NCBI GenBank assembly: GCA_009929695.1
Contig: RZZW01000032.1
Coordinates: 1-37,680 of the forward strand
Origin: Clostridia bacterium
Lineage (GTDB): Bacteria; Bacillota; Clostridia; Oscillospirales; Ruminococcaceae
Length of the DNA: 37,680 bases
Direction: 5' to 3'
Shown here: positions 30,285 through 37,618 of the stretch, one piece after another
Layout: every line of letters starts with the position of its first letter
Numbering within the stretch: position 1 is the stretch's first letter
The notes under the pieces: model-generated
Databases searched by the model: none
What the model saw: only the letters and a program-made list of their open reading frames with translations
What the model was told of the DNA's origin: nothing
Program-made: the position numbers and the translations under genes

Positions 30285-32510
30285 TTATAATCCAAACTGT
30301 GCGGCAATAGCGGCAAATTCGTCGCTGTCGGCGAAGCCGTTAAAGACTTCTTGCCTTGTGTGGCCGGCGTTTAGGTGGTTCATCCAGTTTTCCTTGCCCT
30401 GTGCGTCGGATGCTCTGCCTAAAAAGGCGGCGTACATATGCTCGACAAAATCGGCGTTGCTGTAATTTTTGCCTGTAAATTCATCGCTGAACACAAAGCC
30501 GTATGCCACGCGTTTTGGGGTTTTTGAGTTTGTGAGCAAAGCCGTGCACCAGTCGTTAAGCCCCGGTTCTTCACCGTCTCTGCCAAGAAGCGTTTTGTAG
30601 AGGCGATTTACAACGGTTGTAAGCTCTCTGTCCATATCGCGCGGCTGAGTGGGAGAAATGCTGCCTTGTGTGATTTGATAGCGGCCGCACAGCATTTTAA
30701 ATTCGTCGCTGTTCGCACAGCCTGCCACTACATATTCTCGACTAAGGCCGTTTTGAAGGCAGTCGAGCCAGTTGTTAAAGCCCTGTGCGTCGGGCGCTCT
30801 GTCTAAAAAGACTTTATAAAGTATGTTGACAAAATCGGTGTCAGAGAGGTTGCGGCTTTTCATTTCGTCGCTTAACAGGCATCCGCGCGCCACATGCGCA
30901 CCCGTCATAGTGCCGTTTTTAAGGCCATTTACCCAAGACGCCTTGCCCAGCGCATCTGATTTTCTGCCGAGTGCAACTGTGTAAAGGCGCTCCACAAAGG
31001 CTTCTACGTCGCCGTCCACTGTCACTGTGCAGGCGGCTGACAGTCCGTTAGAGGTTTTTACGGTTATTATCGCTGTGCCTTTGTCGACTGCCGTGACTGT
31101 GCCGTCAGATGAAATTTTTGCCACTGAGGTGTTGCTGCTGACCCACGTGACGGCTTGATTGCCCGAATCTGTCGGCAAAACTTCCGCCGTGAGCTTTTCC
31201 GTCTCGCCGACACTAAGCGCTATTTCGCTTTTGTCTAGCAGCACCTTTGTCGGGTCTGTCGCTGTGCCGAGGTCGGGATATGAAAAATATATCCCCTCGT
31301 TTGCCACGCCCTCAACGGTGTGCCCGCGCGAATTATTAAGCGAGGCTATCATTAAATATTTGCTTGTACCTGTTGTATCATTCCACGTTGTGTCGTTGCC
31401 GTACCATGTGCCGTCGACCTTGATGTTGTTCCACATGTGATTGCTGCCGATGAGTATGGTGCAGGTTATGCCGCTTGCGGCGCAAAGGGTTTGCATGGCG
31501 CGCGCGTAGCCCTCGCAGACAGGGCCTTTTATTCCGCTGTCAGCCCCGCTTAAAAAGCCGCTTGCGCTTGACCACGGCATGGCGGAGCCGTAATTTTTTG
31601 GGCTGCCCGCATTTGCCGCCGCTGTGTTGTAGGCGTTATTTGCGCACAGCCAGTCGTTAAAATATTTCACCTTGTCGTATGTATTTGACGCGGCGCTATT
31701 TGCAGCGGAGACTATTTCGGCGACCTTTGCGTCGATGCGCGTTTTTATGCTTTGGCGCGTTGAGAGCGTTTGAAACTCGTTTGATATGCCCGGCGTGACA
31801 GTGACGGTGATGGTTGTGCCGCTCATTGCCCATTTGAAAGACACGCTGCCATTTGAGAAAAACATGGCGGGGTTGTCCCAATCGACGGCGTAATACGAGG
31901 CGACGCCTATGTAGCGCGCAAGCTTTGAAATTTGCTCTGTTGTCAAACCCGGATTTGTAAGCGACACGCTCACGCCGCCGCCTTTTGAAAACGAAACGCC
32001 GCTTGTGCCACTGTTTATATCGGCATTCAGCGCGTCGTAGACGGCTTTGGAAATAGCGCCGAAATTATTTATTGTAACACTGCCGACGCTCACGGTCATG
32101 CCCGAAAGCTGGTCGCCATATGTTGTGAAATTTGTTATTGCGGTGGACGAGAGCATGGAGCGGAAAAGGCTGACAAGCTCGCGGCTGTCAACAGTTTCCT
32201 CGCCTATAACTTCTCCTGCGTCGTCCGGAGTTGGGACTATCGCTAGGTCAATTTCGCCCTCCAAAACAGCCTCCGGCTCAGGCTCAGGCACCACTTCCTC
32301 GACGATAGGTGTTTCAGGCAAAATTTCTTCCGTTGACGAGGCTTCTTCCTCCGCGGGGAGGTCGCCTACAACGGCTTCAACAGGGCTTTGCGGCTCTGAT
32401 ATGCTTTCAGGAACGCTTTCCGCTTCAATATTTTCAAGCGCAAAAAGTGGTGTGGAAATAATTGTGAGAGAAAGCGCGGCTGAAAGCAAAAGGGATAAGA
32501 GTTTCTTCAT
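30285..32510 (-). CDS. Exported transglutaminase-like, BIG2 and DUF4214 repeat protein
   Basis: A 741-residue secreted protein. Order: signal peptide (1-25); acidic, proline-rich low-complexity linker (27-105); a region of about 165 residues without a named domain; transglutaminase/protease-like core with C332 in GPVCEGYARAMQ, H358 in GSNHMWNNIKVDG and D373 in WYGNDTTWND; BIG2 immunoglobulin-like domain (about 424-498); then four repeats of about 50-60 residues with the DUF4214 pattern LY...LGR..D..G...W (starting near 502, 559, 632 and 687). DUF4214 is common in surface and glycan-associated proteins of Clostridia, with unproven function. No sortase motif or transmembrane anchor is seen at the C-terminus. 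It starts 26 nt after the GNAT-like gene, so it belongs to the same transcription unit. Confidence 0.88.
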   Translation of the reverse strand: MKKLLSLLLSAALSLTIISTPLFALENIEAESVPESISEPQSPVEAVVGDLPAEEEASSTEEILPETPIVEEVVPEPEPEAVLEGEIDLAIVPTPDDAGEVIGEETVDSRELVSLFRSMLSSTAITNFTTYGDQLSGMTVSVGSVTINNFGAISKAVYDALNADINSGTSGVSFSKGGGVSVSLTNPGLTTEQISKLARYIGVASYYAVDWDNPAMFFSNGSVSFKWAMSGTTITVTVTPGISNEFQTLSTRQSIKTRIDAKVAEIVSAANSAASNTYDKVKYFNDWLCANNAYNTAAANAGSPKNYGSAMPWSSASGFLSGADSGIKGPVCEGYARAMQTLCAASGITCTILIGSNHMWNNIKVDGTWYGNDTTWNDTTGTSKYLMIASLNNSRGHTVEGVANEGIYFSYPDLGTATDPTKVLLDKSEIALSVGETEKLTAEVLPTDSGNQAVTWVSSNTSVAKISSDGTVTAVDKGTAIITVKTSNGLSAACTVTVDGDVEAFVERLYTVALGRKSDALGKASWVNGLKNGTMTGAHVARGCLLSDEMKSRNLSDTDFVNILYKVFLDRAPDAQGFNNWLDCLQNGLSREYVVAGCANSDEFKMLCGRYQITQGSISPTQPRDMDRELTTVVNRLYKTLLGRDGEEPGLNDWCTALLTNSKTPKRVAYGFVFSDEFTGKNYSNADFVEHMYAAFLGRASDAQGKENWMNHLNAGHTRQEVFNGFADSDEFAAIAAQFGL

Positions 32511-32536
32511 CGGGTTTCCAATCTAAAATGTTGCTG

Positions 32537-33508
32537 TCAATAGCCGACGTTTTGGCGGTCTTGGTCACCGTCGGCCTTGAACATGGTGAAATTTTCGGGG
32601 GCATCTGTGAAAAAGTAGTATTCTGTGTTTTCATAAAGCGGTGGTGTGAGGTAGTTTGGAATTATGTTTTCGCTGTCCTCTTTTCGCTCGCAAAAGCCTG
32701 CTTCTGCAAAAATTTCGCTGTTTACGCCGAAGCAGTAGCAGTCGGCATATTCGGCGTTTTCGGCCTTCATTATGCGGTCAATCGCCGTGCCAAGCTGCGC
32801 AAAGGCGGCAGGGTTGCCTATATAATCGACGATGCGCAAAACAGCCGTGCCGTTTACGTCCACTGTGCGTGTGACGAGAAGCTCGCCGTTTTGCGATGCC
32901 CAAACGTCGTATTTTTGGCGTGGATACTCAAAATATCGGCGCGTTACGTACCACAAATCCTTATAAGGACGCAGCGCTTCATCGGGCTTATATGCGCTTT
33001 TTAGCTGCGCTTTATCGTCTATTTTTGTCAGTGCAGACGAGCCACTCGCGGGCAGAATGATTTTATTTTTAATTTGCGCAACAGCGTAGCTTTCTTTATC
33101 CGAAAGGCGGTAAAAATGCGGCATACGCGCGGCGTAGTAGCATAGAAAATTATAAAACGCCATTGTTTTTGGGCGGATATTATTGCACGACATACTGCGC
33201 GCATTTGCAAGCTTTGGCAGCGCCGCCATAAGCTCGAGTCCAACGCCGTTGCAGCCCTTTTTCGCGCACCATATCGACACCCAAATATCGGGTTTTTCCG
33301 CTTCATTTGCGCGGATATAGCCCGCTATGGCGACAATTTCGCCGTCTGCTTCGGCAAAGGCAAATTGCAGCTTATCGCCGTTTTTATAGTAAAAATCGAA
33401 GTAATCTTCAAGGTGGATAAGCGGGTGCTTTGAGCCCCAGTTTGCGTCCATAAACGCTGTTATGAGCGGCTTTTCGTTTGTGCTTGCAAGGCGAAAGGTT
33501 GGCGTCAT
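32537..33508 (-). CDS. GNAT-like acyltransferase of unknown specificity
   Basis: A 323-residue protein that I do not recognise as a characterised enzyme. The first half (about residues 5-125) resembles an acetyltransferase fold: TFRLASTNEKPLITAFMDANWG, then FAFAEADGEIVAIAGYIR and a segment with CAKKGCNGVGLELMAALPKLA corresponding to the acyl-CoA/ACP pyrophosphate loop. The second half (about 170-310) resembles a second, degenerate acyltransferase-like unit. The start overlaps the SDR stop by 4 nt (ATGA). In this cassette it is the best candidate for the transferase that moves the ACP-bound acyl group to its acceptor, but that is inference. Confidence 0.65.
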   Translation of the reverse strand: MTPTFRLASTNEKPLITAFMDANWGSKHPLIHLEDYFDFYYKNGDKLQFAFAEADGEIVAIAGYIRANEAEKPDIWVSIWCAKKGCNGVGLELMAALPKLANARSMSCNNIRPKTMAFYNFLCYYAARMPHFYRLSDKESYAVAQIKNKIILPASGSSALTKIDDKAQLKSAYKPDEALRPYKDLWYVTRRYFEYPRQKYDVWASQNGELLVTRTVDVNGTAVLRIVDYIGNPAAFAQLGTAIDRIMKAENAEYADCYCFGVNSEIFAEAGFCERKEDSENIIPNYLTPPLYENTEYYFFTDAPENFTMFKADGDQDRQNVGY

Positions 33509-34239
33509 AGCATTTCGCTCCCGCCTGTAATGGGCAGCACAGCGCCGGTTATAAAGCCAGCATTATCGGACAATAAAAACTCCATTGCGGGCACAACGTC
33601 CTCAACGCGCGCGTTGCGTTTCATGGGGTTTGCTTCGGCGGCTGACTGGACAATCAAATCGCTTGTATCCGCCAAAAATTTCGTCTCCATCATGCTTGGC
33701 ATAACGCAGTTTACGGTGATGCCATACTGCGCGTATTCGATGGCGAGGCTTTTTGCAAGCTGACCTAGCATCGCCTTTACCATTACATAAGCGGCGGTGT
33801 TTTTCGGCGGCACGCCAACGAGATAGCTTGTTAGCATGAACAGCACTCTGCCCTTTTTCGCCTTTGCCATCTGCGGCAAAAACGCCTTGCAGATTTTGAC
33901 AGCGCTGCGCACCTGCACGCTTAAATCAAAGTCAAAACGCGCTTCGTCAAACGCTTTAAACTTTGTATTTATAACGCGAAGCGCGGGCAGATGTATGATG
34001 TGCGTCGGCAGCGGAAAGCGCTTTTGCACCTCAGCAATAAATAAATCGACGCTCTGTGCATCGGCTAAATTTACGTCAAAGGTGTTCACTGCGCCCTTGT
34101 ATTTTTGGCAAAGCGGAGCAAGCTGCTTTAAATCGCCCGAGCCCTGCGCGATAAAAATGTCGCCTTCTTTATAAAGCCGCTCGATAAGCGCAGTGCCGAC
34201 GTCGCTTGACGCGCCTGTTATCAGATATACGTTGCCCAT
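33505..34239 (-). CDS. SDR family oxidoreductase (FabG-like)
   Basis: Classical short-chain dehydrogenase of 244 residues. It has the cofactor motif TGASSDVG (8-15) and catalytic S138, Y151 and K155 in the order expected, ending with PITGGSEML like FabG. The usual NNAG is replaced by HLPAL. The start has AGGGGGAC upstream, 8 nt after the MaoC-like gene; the end overlaps the GNAT-like gene. With an ACP and a MaoC-like dehydratase nearby it probably reduces or oxidises a 3-oxo/3-hydroxy acyl-ACP. Confidence 0.88.
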   Translation of the reverse strand: MGNVYLITGASSDVGTALIERLYKEGDIFIAQGSGDLKQLAPLCQKYKGAVNTFDVNLADAQSVDLFIAEVQKRFPLPTHIIHLPALRVINTKFKAFDEARFDFDLSVQVRSAVKICKAFLPQMAKAKKGRVLFMLTSYLVGVPPKNTAAYVMVKAMLGQLAKSLAIEYAQYGITVNCVMPSMMETKFLADTSDLIVQSAAEANPMKRNARVEDVVPAMEFLLSDNAGFITGAVLPITGGSEML

Positions 34240-34247
34240 ATGTCCCC

Positions 34248-34664
34248 CTATTTTGCCACGCCCGCTTTGATTACGCCGCGCGTGACCTTTTTGCCGTCTG
34301 CGTTTGTGATGACGGCTTTTATTGTTATTTCGTTAAATGTGTCGTTAATTTCGCTCACAGTGCCTGTTACTGTCAGCTTGTCGCCTATGAAAACAGGCTT
34401 TACAAACTTGCACTCGACGCTGTGCAAAAGGCAGTGCTCGCCGGGCAGATATACCCCCGCAAGCGTTGAAAACAGCGACGCGGGCAGCATGCCGTACACA
34501 ACTCTGCCCTCATACCCGCGCTGCTTTGCGTACTGCGCGTCCATATGTATTGGGCTGTTGTCGGCGGTGATGGCGTAAAACATATCCATCATTTCGGAGG
34601 TAATTTCGGTTTCAAAGCTCTCTGTTAAGCCTACGGTTATGTCAGACATGGTGTAGCTGTTCAC
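34248..34664 (-). CDS. MaoC-like (R)-specific enoyl hydratase/dehydratase
   Basis: Hot-dog-fold protein of 138 residues. The catalytic pair of (R)-specific hydratases is visible as D35 and H40 in ADNSPIHMDAQYA, followed by GRVVYGML, which matches PhaJ/MaoC proteins. The start is a GTG at 34664 with AAAGGAG 7 nt upstream; the longer frame to 34787 would be read from repeat sequence and is rejected. Likely substrate is an acyl group on the neighbouring ACP. The gene is separated from the ACP gene by 291 nt of repeats. Confidence 0.88.
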   Translation of the reverse strand: MNSYTMSDITVGLTESFETEITSEMMDMFYAITADNSPIHMDAQYAKQRGYEGRVVYGMLPASLFSTLAGVYLPGEHCLLHSVECKFVKPVFIGDKLTVTGTVSEINDTFNEITIKAVITNADGKKVTRGVIKAGVAK

Positions 34665-34703
34665 GTGTTTTCTCCTTTGAATTTTGCTTTGTGCAACGCT
34701 GCG

Positions 34704-34727
34704 CGGGACGGATTCCATATCCTCCCG
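34704..34727. repeat. Decayed REP-like palindrome (GGGCGGATTCC type)
   Basis: CGGGACGGATTCCATATCCTCCCG matches the inverse of the element at 13000-13022 with two stem mismatches and has lost its GTAG end. It is part of the repeat-filled gap between the ACP and MaoC-like genes. Confidence 0.45.
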
Positions 34728-34748
34728 CAATTTCGCGACGGTGCATTT

Positions 34749-34774
34749 GTAGGGGTCGATGCCCACATCGACCC
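34749..34774 (+). repeat. REP-like palindrome (GGGGTCGATG type)
   Basis: GTAGGGGTCGATG, CCCA, CATCGACCC: GTAG followed by a 9-bp stem. Confidence 0.6.
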
Positions 34775-34798
34775 GCAGCCGCGGCAATGTGCAAACCC

Positions 34799-34883
34799 CT
34801 TGTCATTCTGAGCGCAGCGAAGAATCTTTTGCGCATTACCGCAGGTTTTAAGATTCTTCGTCGCTTCGCTCCTCAGAATGACG
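34799..34883. repeat. Long inverted repeat (TCATTCTGAGCG family), copy 2
   Basis: The left arm TTGTCATTCTGAGCGCAGCG... and right arm ...CTCCTCAGAATGACGG are related to 30145-30228 but less exact, with small insertions in the right arm. Confidence 0.75.
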
Positions 34884-34927
34884 GATTATAGAGCTATTTC
34901 GCCTCCCGCCGGCGTGCACGGCTACGG

Positions 34928-34953
34928 CGGTGCCAAGGTCGTCACGCCCTACG
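34928..34953 (-). repeat. REP-like half element (GTGCCAAGGTCG type)
   Basis: GGTGCCAAGGTCGTCACG followed by CCCTAC, matching the right arm of 9165-9244. It ends directly at the 3' end of the ACP gene. Confidence 0.5.
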
Positions 34954-34956
34954 AGG

Positions 34957-35196
34957 TTATTTCAACTTAACAATCAAATCAAGCAAATCTCCTACGTTTT
35001 CAAGCCCTCTTACGTCCTCCAACTTGAATTTTAGGCCAAATTTTTTCTCCATTGCGGTGAGGAGGTTTATCTGCTCTAGGCTATCCCAGTCCTCGATGTC
35101 GTCAGAGTTTGTCTCGCGTGTGATGACAAGTGTATCGTCGTCGAAATTGTCGCGAAAAATGTCCTGTACTGCGTCAAAAATTTCTTGCTCATTCAT
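34957..35196 (-). CDS. Acyl carrier protein
   Basis: A 79-residue acidic carrier protein. The phosphopantetheine attachment serine is S39 in the motif DWDSLEQINLL, and the flanking helices (EIFDAVQDIFRDNF and NLLTAMEKKFGL) fit the ACP fold. It is not the fatty-acid-synthesis acpP by context: it follows the FkbH-like gene by 20 nt and is followed by MaoC-like, SDR and GNAT-like genes. Start ATG 35196 has AAGGAG upstream; the longer frame to 35247 overlaps the FkbH stop and is rejected. Confidence 0.93.
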   Translation of the reverse strand: MNEQEIFDAVQDIFRDNFDDDTLVITRETNSDDIEDWDSLEQINLLTAMEKKFGLKFKLEDVRGLENVGDLLDLIVKLK

Positions 35197-35216
35197 AATA
35201 AAAAGCTCCTTGTTTT

Positions 35217-36995
35217 TTATAAAATTATTGTGTCCATAACGGTGCACTGCGGCTTATAGCCGTCGAAGGCGGTGAACGCAAATTGCTTTTCTCCGTCTGC
35301 GTTTTCATGTATTTTTTCAAAACCGATTGTAGCATAAAAATCAGCCACAATCAAATTTTTTGCCGTTGGATAATACACGCCGTTTATGCGCGTTATTCCC
35401 GCCTGTGCACACACTGCGACAAGGCGGTCAAACATGGCGTGTTCAAGCGTGCGTTTAAACGTTCGGCAGCTCATTATCCACAAATCAATGTCAGCCTGCG
35501 TGCCGTTTTTAAGCGCGATAAGCGCCGTCACTATGCCGTTGTCGCCAAATTTATCGACTAATCTGCCGTAGAGCGTGATGTAATTGGGGTTATTTATCAG
35601 CCCCTCAATTTCGGTGGCGGAATAGCGGCGCGTTGTCATGTTGAACTGGTTTGTCTTGTTTATAAGCTGTGTTATGCGCTCGGCGTGAAGCGCGTCGAAA
35701 GCGCCTATTTCGCAGTGCATATCAAGGCTGCGCAGATAGTCGTCATAGTCGCCAAAGCTGTCCTCTAATGCGGCGCGCTCTAGGTTTTGCTTGTACATCT
35801 CGTTGCGCTTTTTGTCGTCTGCGGACAGCGTTGTCACCTCGAAAAAGCCCGATTTATCTATCGCACTTATGTACTGCTCGGGCGCTTGAAGCTCGGGGAT
35901 GCTAATGCCGTCTATCTCGCGGCGGACGATTTCGCGCTCGGCGGGGTTGTCGTCCATAAACACAAAGCTGTCGGGCATTATGTTGATTTCTTTTGCAATT
36001 TTTGCAATGTTCAAATGCTTAGGCTCCCAGTTTGCTTTGAAGCACAAAAAGTCGTCGCGCTTCAGAGTGCTGTCGGCGCGCTCAAAGCCCTGCAAGGCGA
36101 TGCTCTCCTCGTTTTTGCTGCAAACGTTCAGCATCACGCCAAGCTGTGAAAGCTGCTTTAAATACGCCTGAAACTCGCTATACGCCATGCCTGCGGGCGT
36201 TTCTTTGCCAAGCACAATGCCCTCTGCGCCGTCGTCACCTATGACTCCGCCCCAAAGCGTGTTGTCGAGGTCGAGAATGACGCTCTTTTTATTTTTGCCG
36301 AAAATGCTCTTGATTATCGACGCGACGCTGTGGCACAAAAGCGCTATATATTTTGTGTCCATTGCGTATTTATAGGCGTACCAAACGGCGGGCGAAAACC
36401 AGTTTTCGATGCCGACGCTCGCCGCGAGATATTGCAAATCGTGCAAAAAGAAGTTGGGCGTTTTTGAAGCATATTCGGCAAATTTCGCGTTTAATCTATT
36501 GACGAAGTTCACTCTGCCGTGCACATCGACAGCGTCCATGCTGCCCATTAGGCGGTAAAACGGTTGGTCGAAGTTGTTTTGAATGACAGGGCAGCCGAAT
36601 TTGGCGGCGGCTTTCCACGCCTGCTCAAAGCGGCGGTACTCTGCGTCAAGCTTCGCCTCGACCTCATCTGCCGTGTCGTTTTGGCTCGGCCACTGCGCAA
36701 TATTCTGCACGCTTGTGTGAATATATATCACTTCGGGCGCAAACGCGGCAAGGCTGCCGTCGTCAAACACAAGGTTTTCGTAAAAAAGCGAGTAGCCGCC
36801 GACGTGAAATTCGGGCTTTATGCCGTTTTCGAGCAAAAAAAGCTCCATTATATTTTTTATATCACCGACGGTGCTGCCGCTCATTATCGCAATTTTTTTA
36901 GGCGTAAGCCCGCTTTTTTCAGCAAACGCACGCTTTAAGCTGCGCTTTTTCTGCAAAATAAGCGCGCCGTCAAACGGATATTCAAGTTCCTGCAT
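35217..36995 (-). CDS. FkbH-like HAD-IIIC protein (acyl-ACP loading enzyme)
   Basis: A 592-residue three-part protein. An N-terminal SGNH-like region (about 30-220, beginning KKIAIMSGSTVGDI) is followed by a HAD-superfamily IIIC domain with nucleophile D242 and acid D244 in VILDLDNTLWGGVIGDDG, then CSKNE at 292-296 and FMDDNPAERE at 347-355; a C-terminal GNAT-like region (about 435-575, with TQLINKTNQFNMTTRRYS) follows. Characterised FkbH-type enzymes move a glyceryl unit from 1,3-bisphosphoglycerate to an ACP. The adjacent ACP 20 nt downstream is the likely partner. Start ATG 36995 has AAAGGAG 6 nt upstream. It is the first gene of the cassette; a TATAAT at 37027-37032 may belong to its promoter, with a poor -35. 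Confidence 0.9.
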   Translation of the reverse strand: MQELEYPFDGALILQKKRSLKRAFAEKSGLTPKKIAIMSGSTVGDIKNIMELFLLENGIKPEFHVGGYSLFYENLVFDDGSLAAFAPEVIYIHTSVQNIAQWPSQNDTADEVEAKLDAEYRRFEQAWKAAAKFGCPVIQNNFDQPFYRLMGSMDAVDVHGRVNFVNRLNAKFAEYASKTPNFFLHDLQYLAASVGIENWFSPAVWYAYKYAMDTKYIALLCHSVASIIKSIFGKNKKSVILDLDNTLWGGVIGDDGAEGIVLGKETPAGMAYSEFQAYLKQLSQLGVMLNVCSKNEESIALQGFERADSTLKRDDFLCFKANWEPKHLNIAKIAKEINIMPDSFVFMDDNPAEREIVRREIDGISIPELQAPEQYISAIDKSGFFEVTTLSADDKKRNEMYKQNLERAALEDSFGDYDDYLRSLDMHCEIGAFDALHAERITQLINKTNQFNMTTRRYSATEIEGLINNPNYITLYGRLVDKFGDNGIVTALIALKNGTQADIDLWIMSCRTFKRTLEHAMFDRLVAVCAQAGITRINGVYYPTAKNLIVADFYATIGFEKIHENADGEKQFAFTAFDGYKPQCTVMDTIIL

Positions 36996-37093
36996 AGCAA
37001 ACTCCTTTATGCTTATATATGTTTTCATTATAACATAAAGGCTGCAAAAAATGAAGAATTAAAAGTGAAAAATGAAAAATTAAGGTAGTACAC

Positions 37094-37173
37094 CTTGTCA
37101 TTCTGAGCGAAGCGAAGAATCTTAAAACCTAAGATAACGTGAAAAAGATTCTTCGCTTCGCTCAGAATGACAA
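37094..37173. repeat. Long inverted repeat (TCATTCTGAGCGAAGCG family), copy 3
   Basis: CTTGTCATTCTGAGCGAAGC and its complement are arms of about 28 bp around a loop of about 22 nt, upstream of the FkbH-like gene. A short AAAAATGAAGAATTAAAAG tract, like the flanks of 23656-23800, adjoins it. Confidence 0.8.
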
Positions 37174-37191
37174 GAAGCTGCGAACCTTTTA

Positions 37192-37216
37192 GGAACGCAT
37201 AAAATGCGTTCCCTAC
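37192..37216 (-). repeat. REP-like palindrome (GGAACGCAT type)
   Basis: GGAACGCAT, AAA, ATGCGTTCC followed by CTAC. It ends two bases before the stop codon of the BofC-C-like gene. Confidence 0.65.
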
Positions 37217-37218
37217 AA

Positions 37219-37530
37219 TCATATCCCCAAATCCTCAAGCACCTTTGATAATTCGGCGCGGTTATCTATGTTTATGCCGTCTTTAAGACGCTGCTGGTCG
37301 GCTTCGGGCAAAAGGTTTACGTATATGCCGTAATCCGCCACCTCTTCGCCCTCTTTTGTAAACAGCACGGCGCGCCCGCTGCTGCTTTTCAGCACATAGG
37401 CGGCATCGCTTTTGGCGGTGTCCTCCTGCGGGCTCACGCGGTAAAGCATCATGAGCCCCACGCCCACCCACAGCACAAACAGAGCAGCCGCGGCAATCAG
37501 CACGGCAAGCAGCTTTTGCATAATAATCAT
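37219..37530 (-). CDS. Small membrane-anchored protein, BofC C-terminal-like
   Basis: A protein of 103 residues (100 if the ATG at 37521 is used): one N-terminal membrane segment, then a short domain YVLKSSSGRAVLFTKEGEEVADYGIYVNLLPEADQQRLKDGINIDNRAELSKVLEDLG. The pattern of a two-stranded start, a LPxxDxxxLxxGI segment and a final helix resembles small clostridial proteins annotated with a BofC C-terminal-like domain. Function unknown. A weak GGAATGG precedes the tandem ATGs, and the start codons lie inside the left arm of a large imperfect inverted repeat. It is upstream of the FkbH cassette in the same direction, but repeats separate them. Confidence 0.6.
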   Translation of the reverse strand: MIIMQKLLAVLIAAAALFVLWVGVGLMMLYRVSPQEDTAKSDAAYVLKSSSGRAVLFTKEGEEVADYGIYVNLLPEADQQRLKDGINIDNRAELSKVLEDLGI

Positions 37531-37618
37531 CCATTCCGCCGCTTCGCGTCGGCACAAATATTTATGAAAGCGTCATCTTGTCACGCGAAGCACAAGGAAT
37601 GATAAGATGATTATTGCG
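37518..37618. repeat. Imperfect inverted repeat at the right edge
   Basis: GCATAATAATCATC...CATTCC (37518-37536) is complementary to GGAATGATAAGATGATTATTGCGC (37596-37618 region). An inner pair GCTTCGCGT (37541-37549) and ACGCGAAGC (37583-37591) is also present. It covers the start of the small membrane protein gene. Confidence 0.6.
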
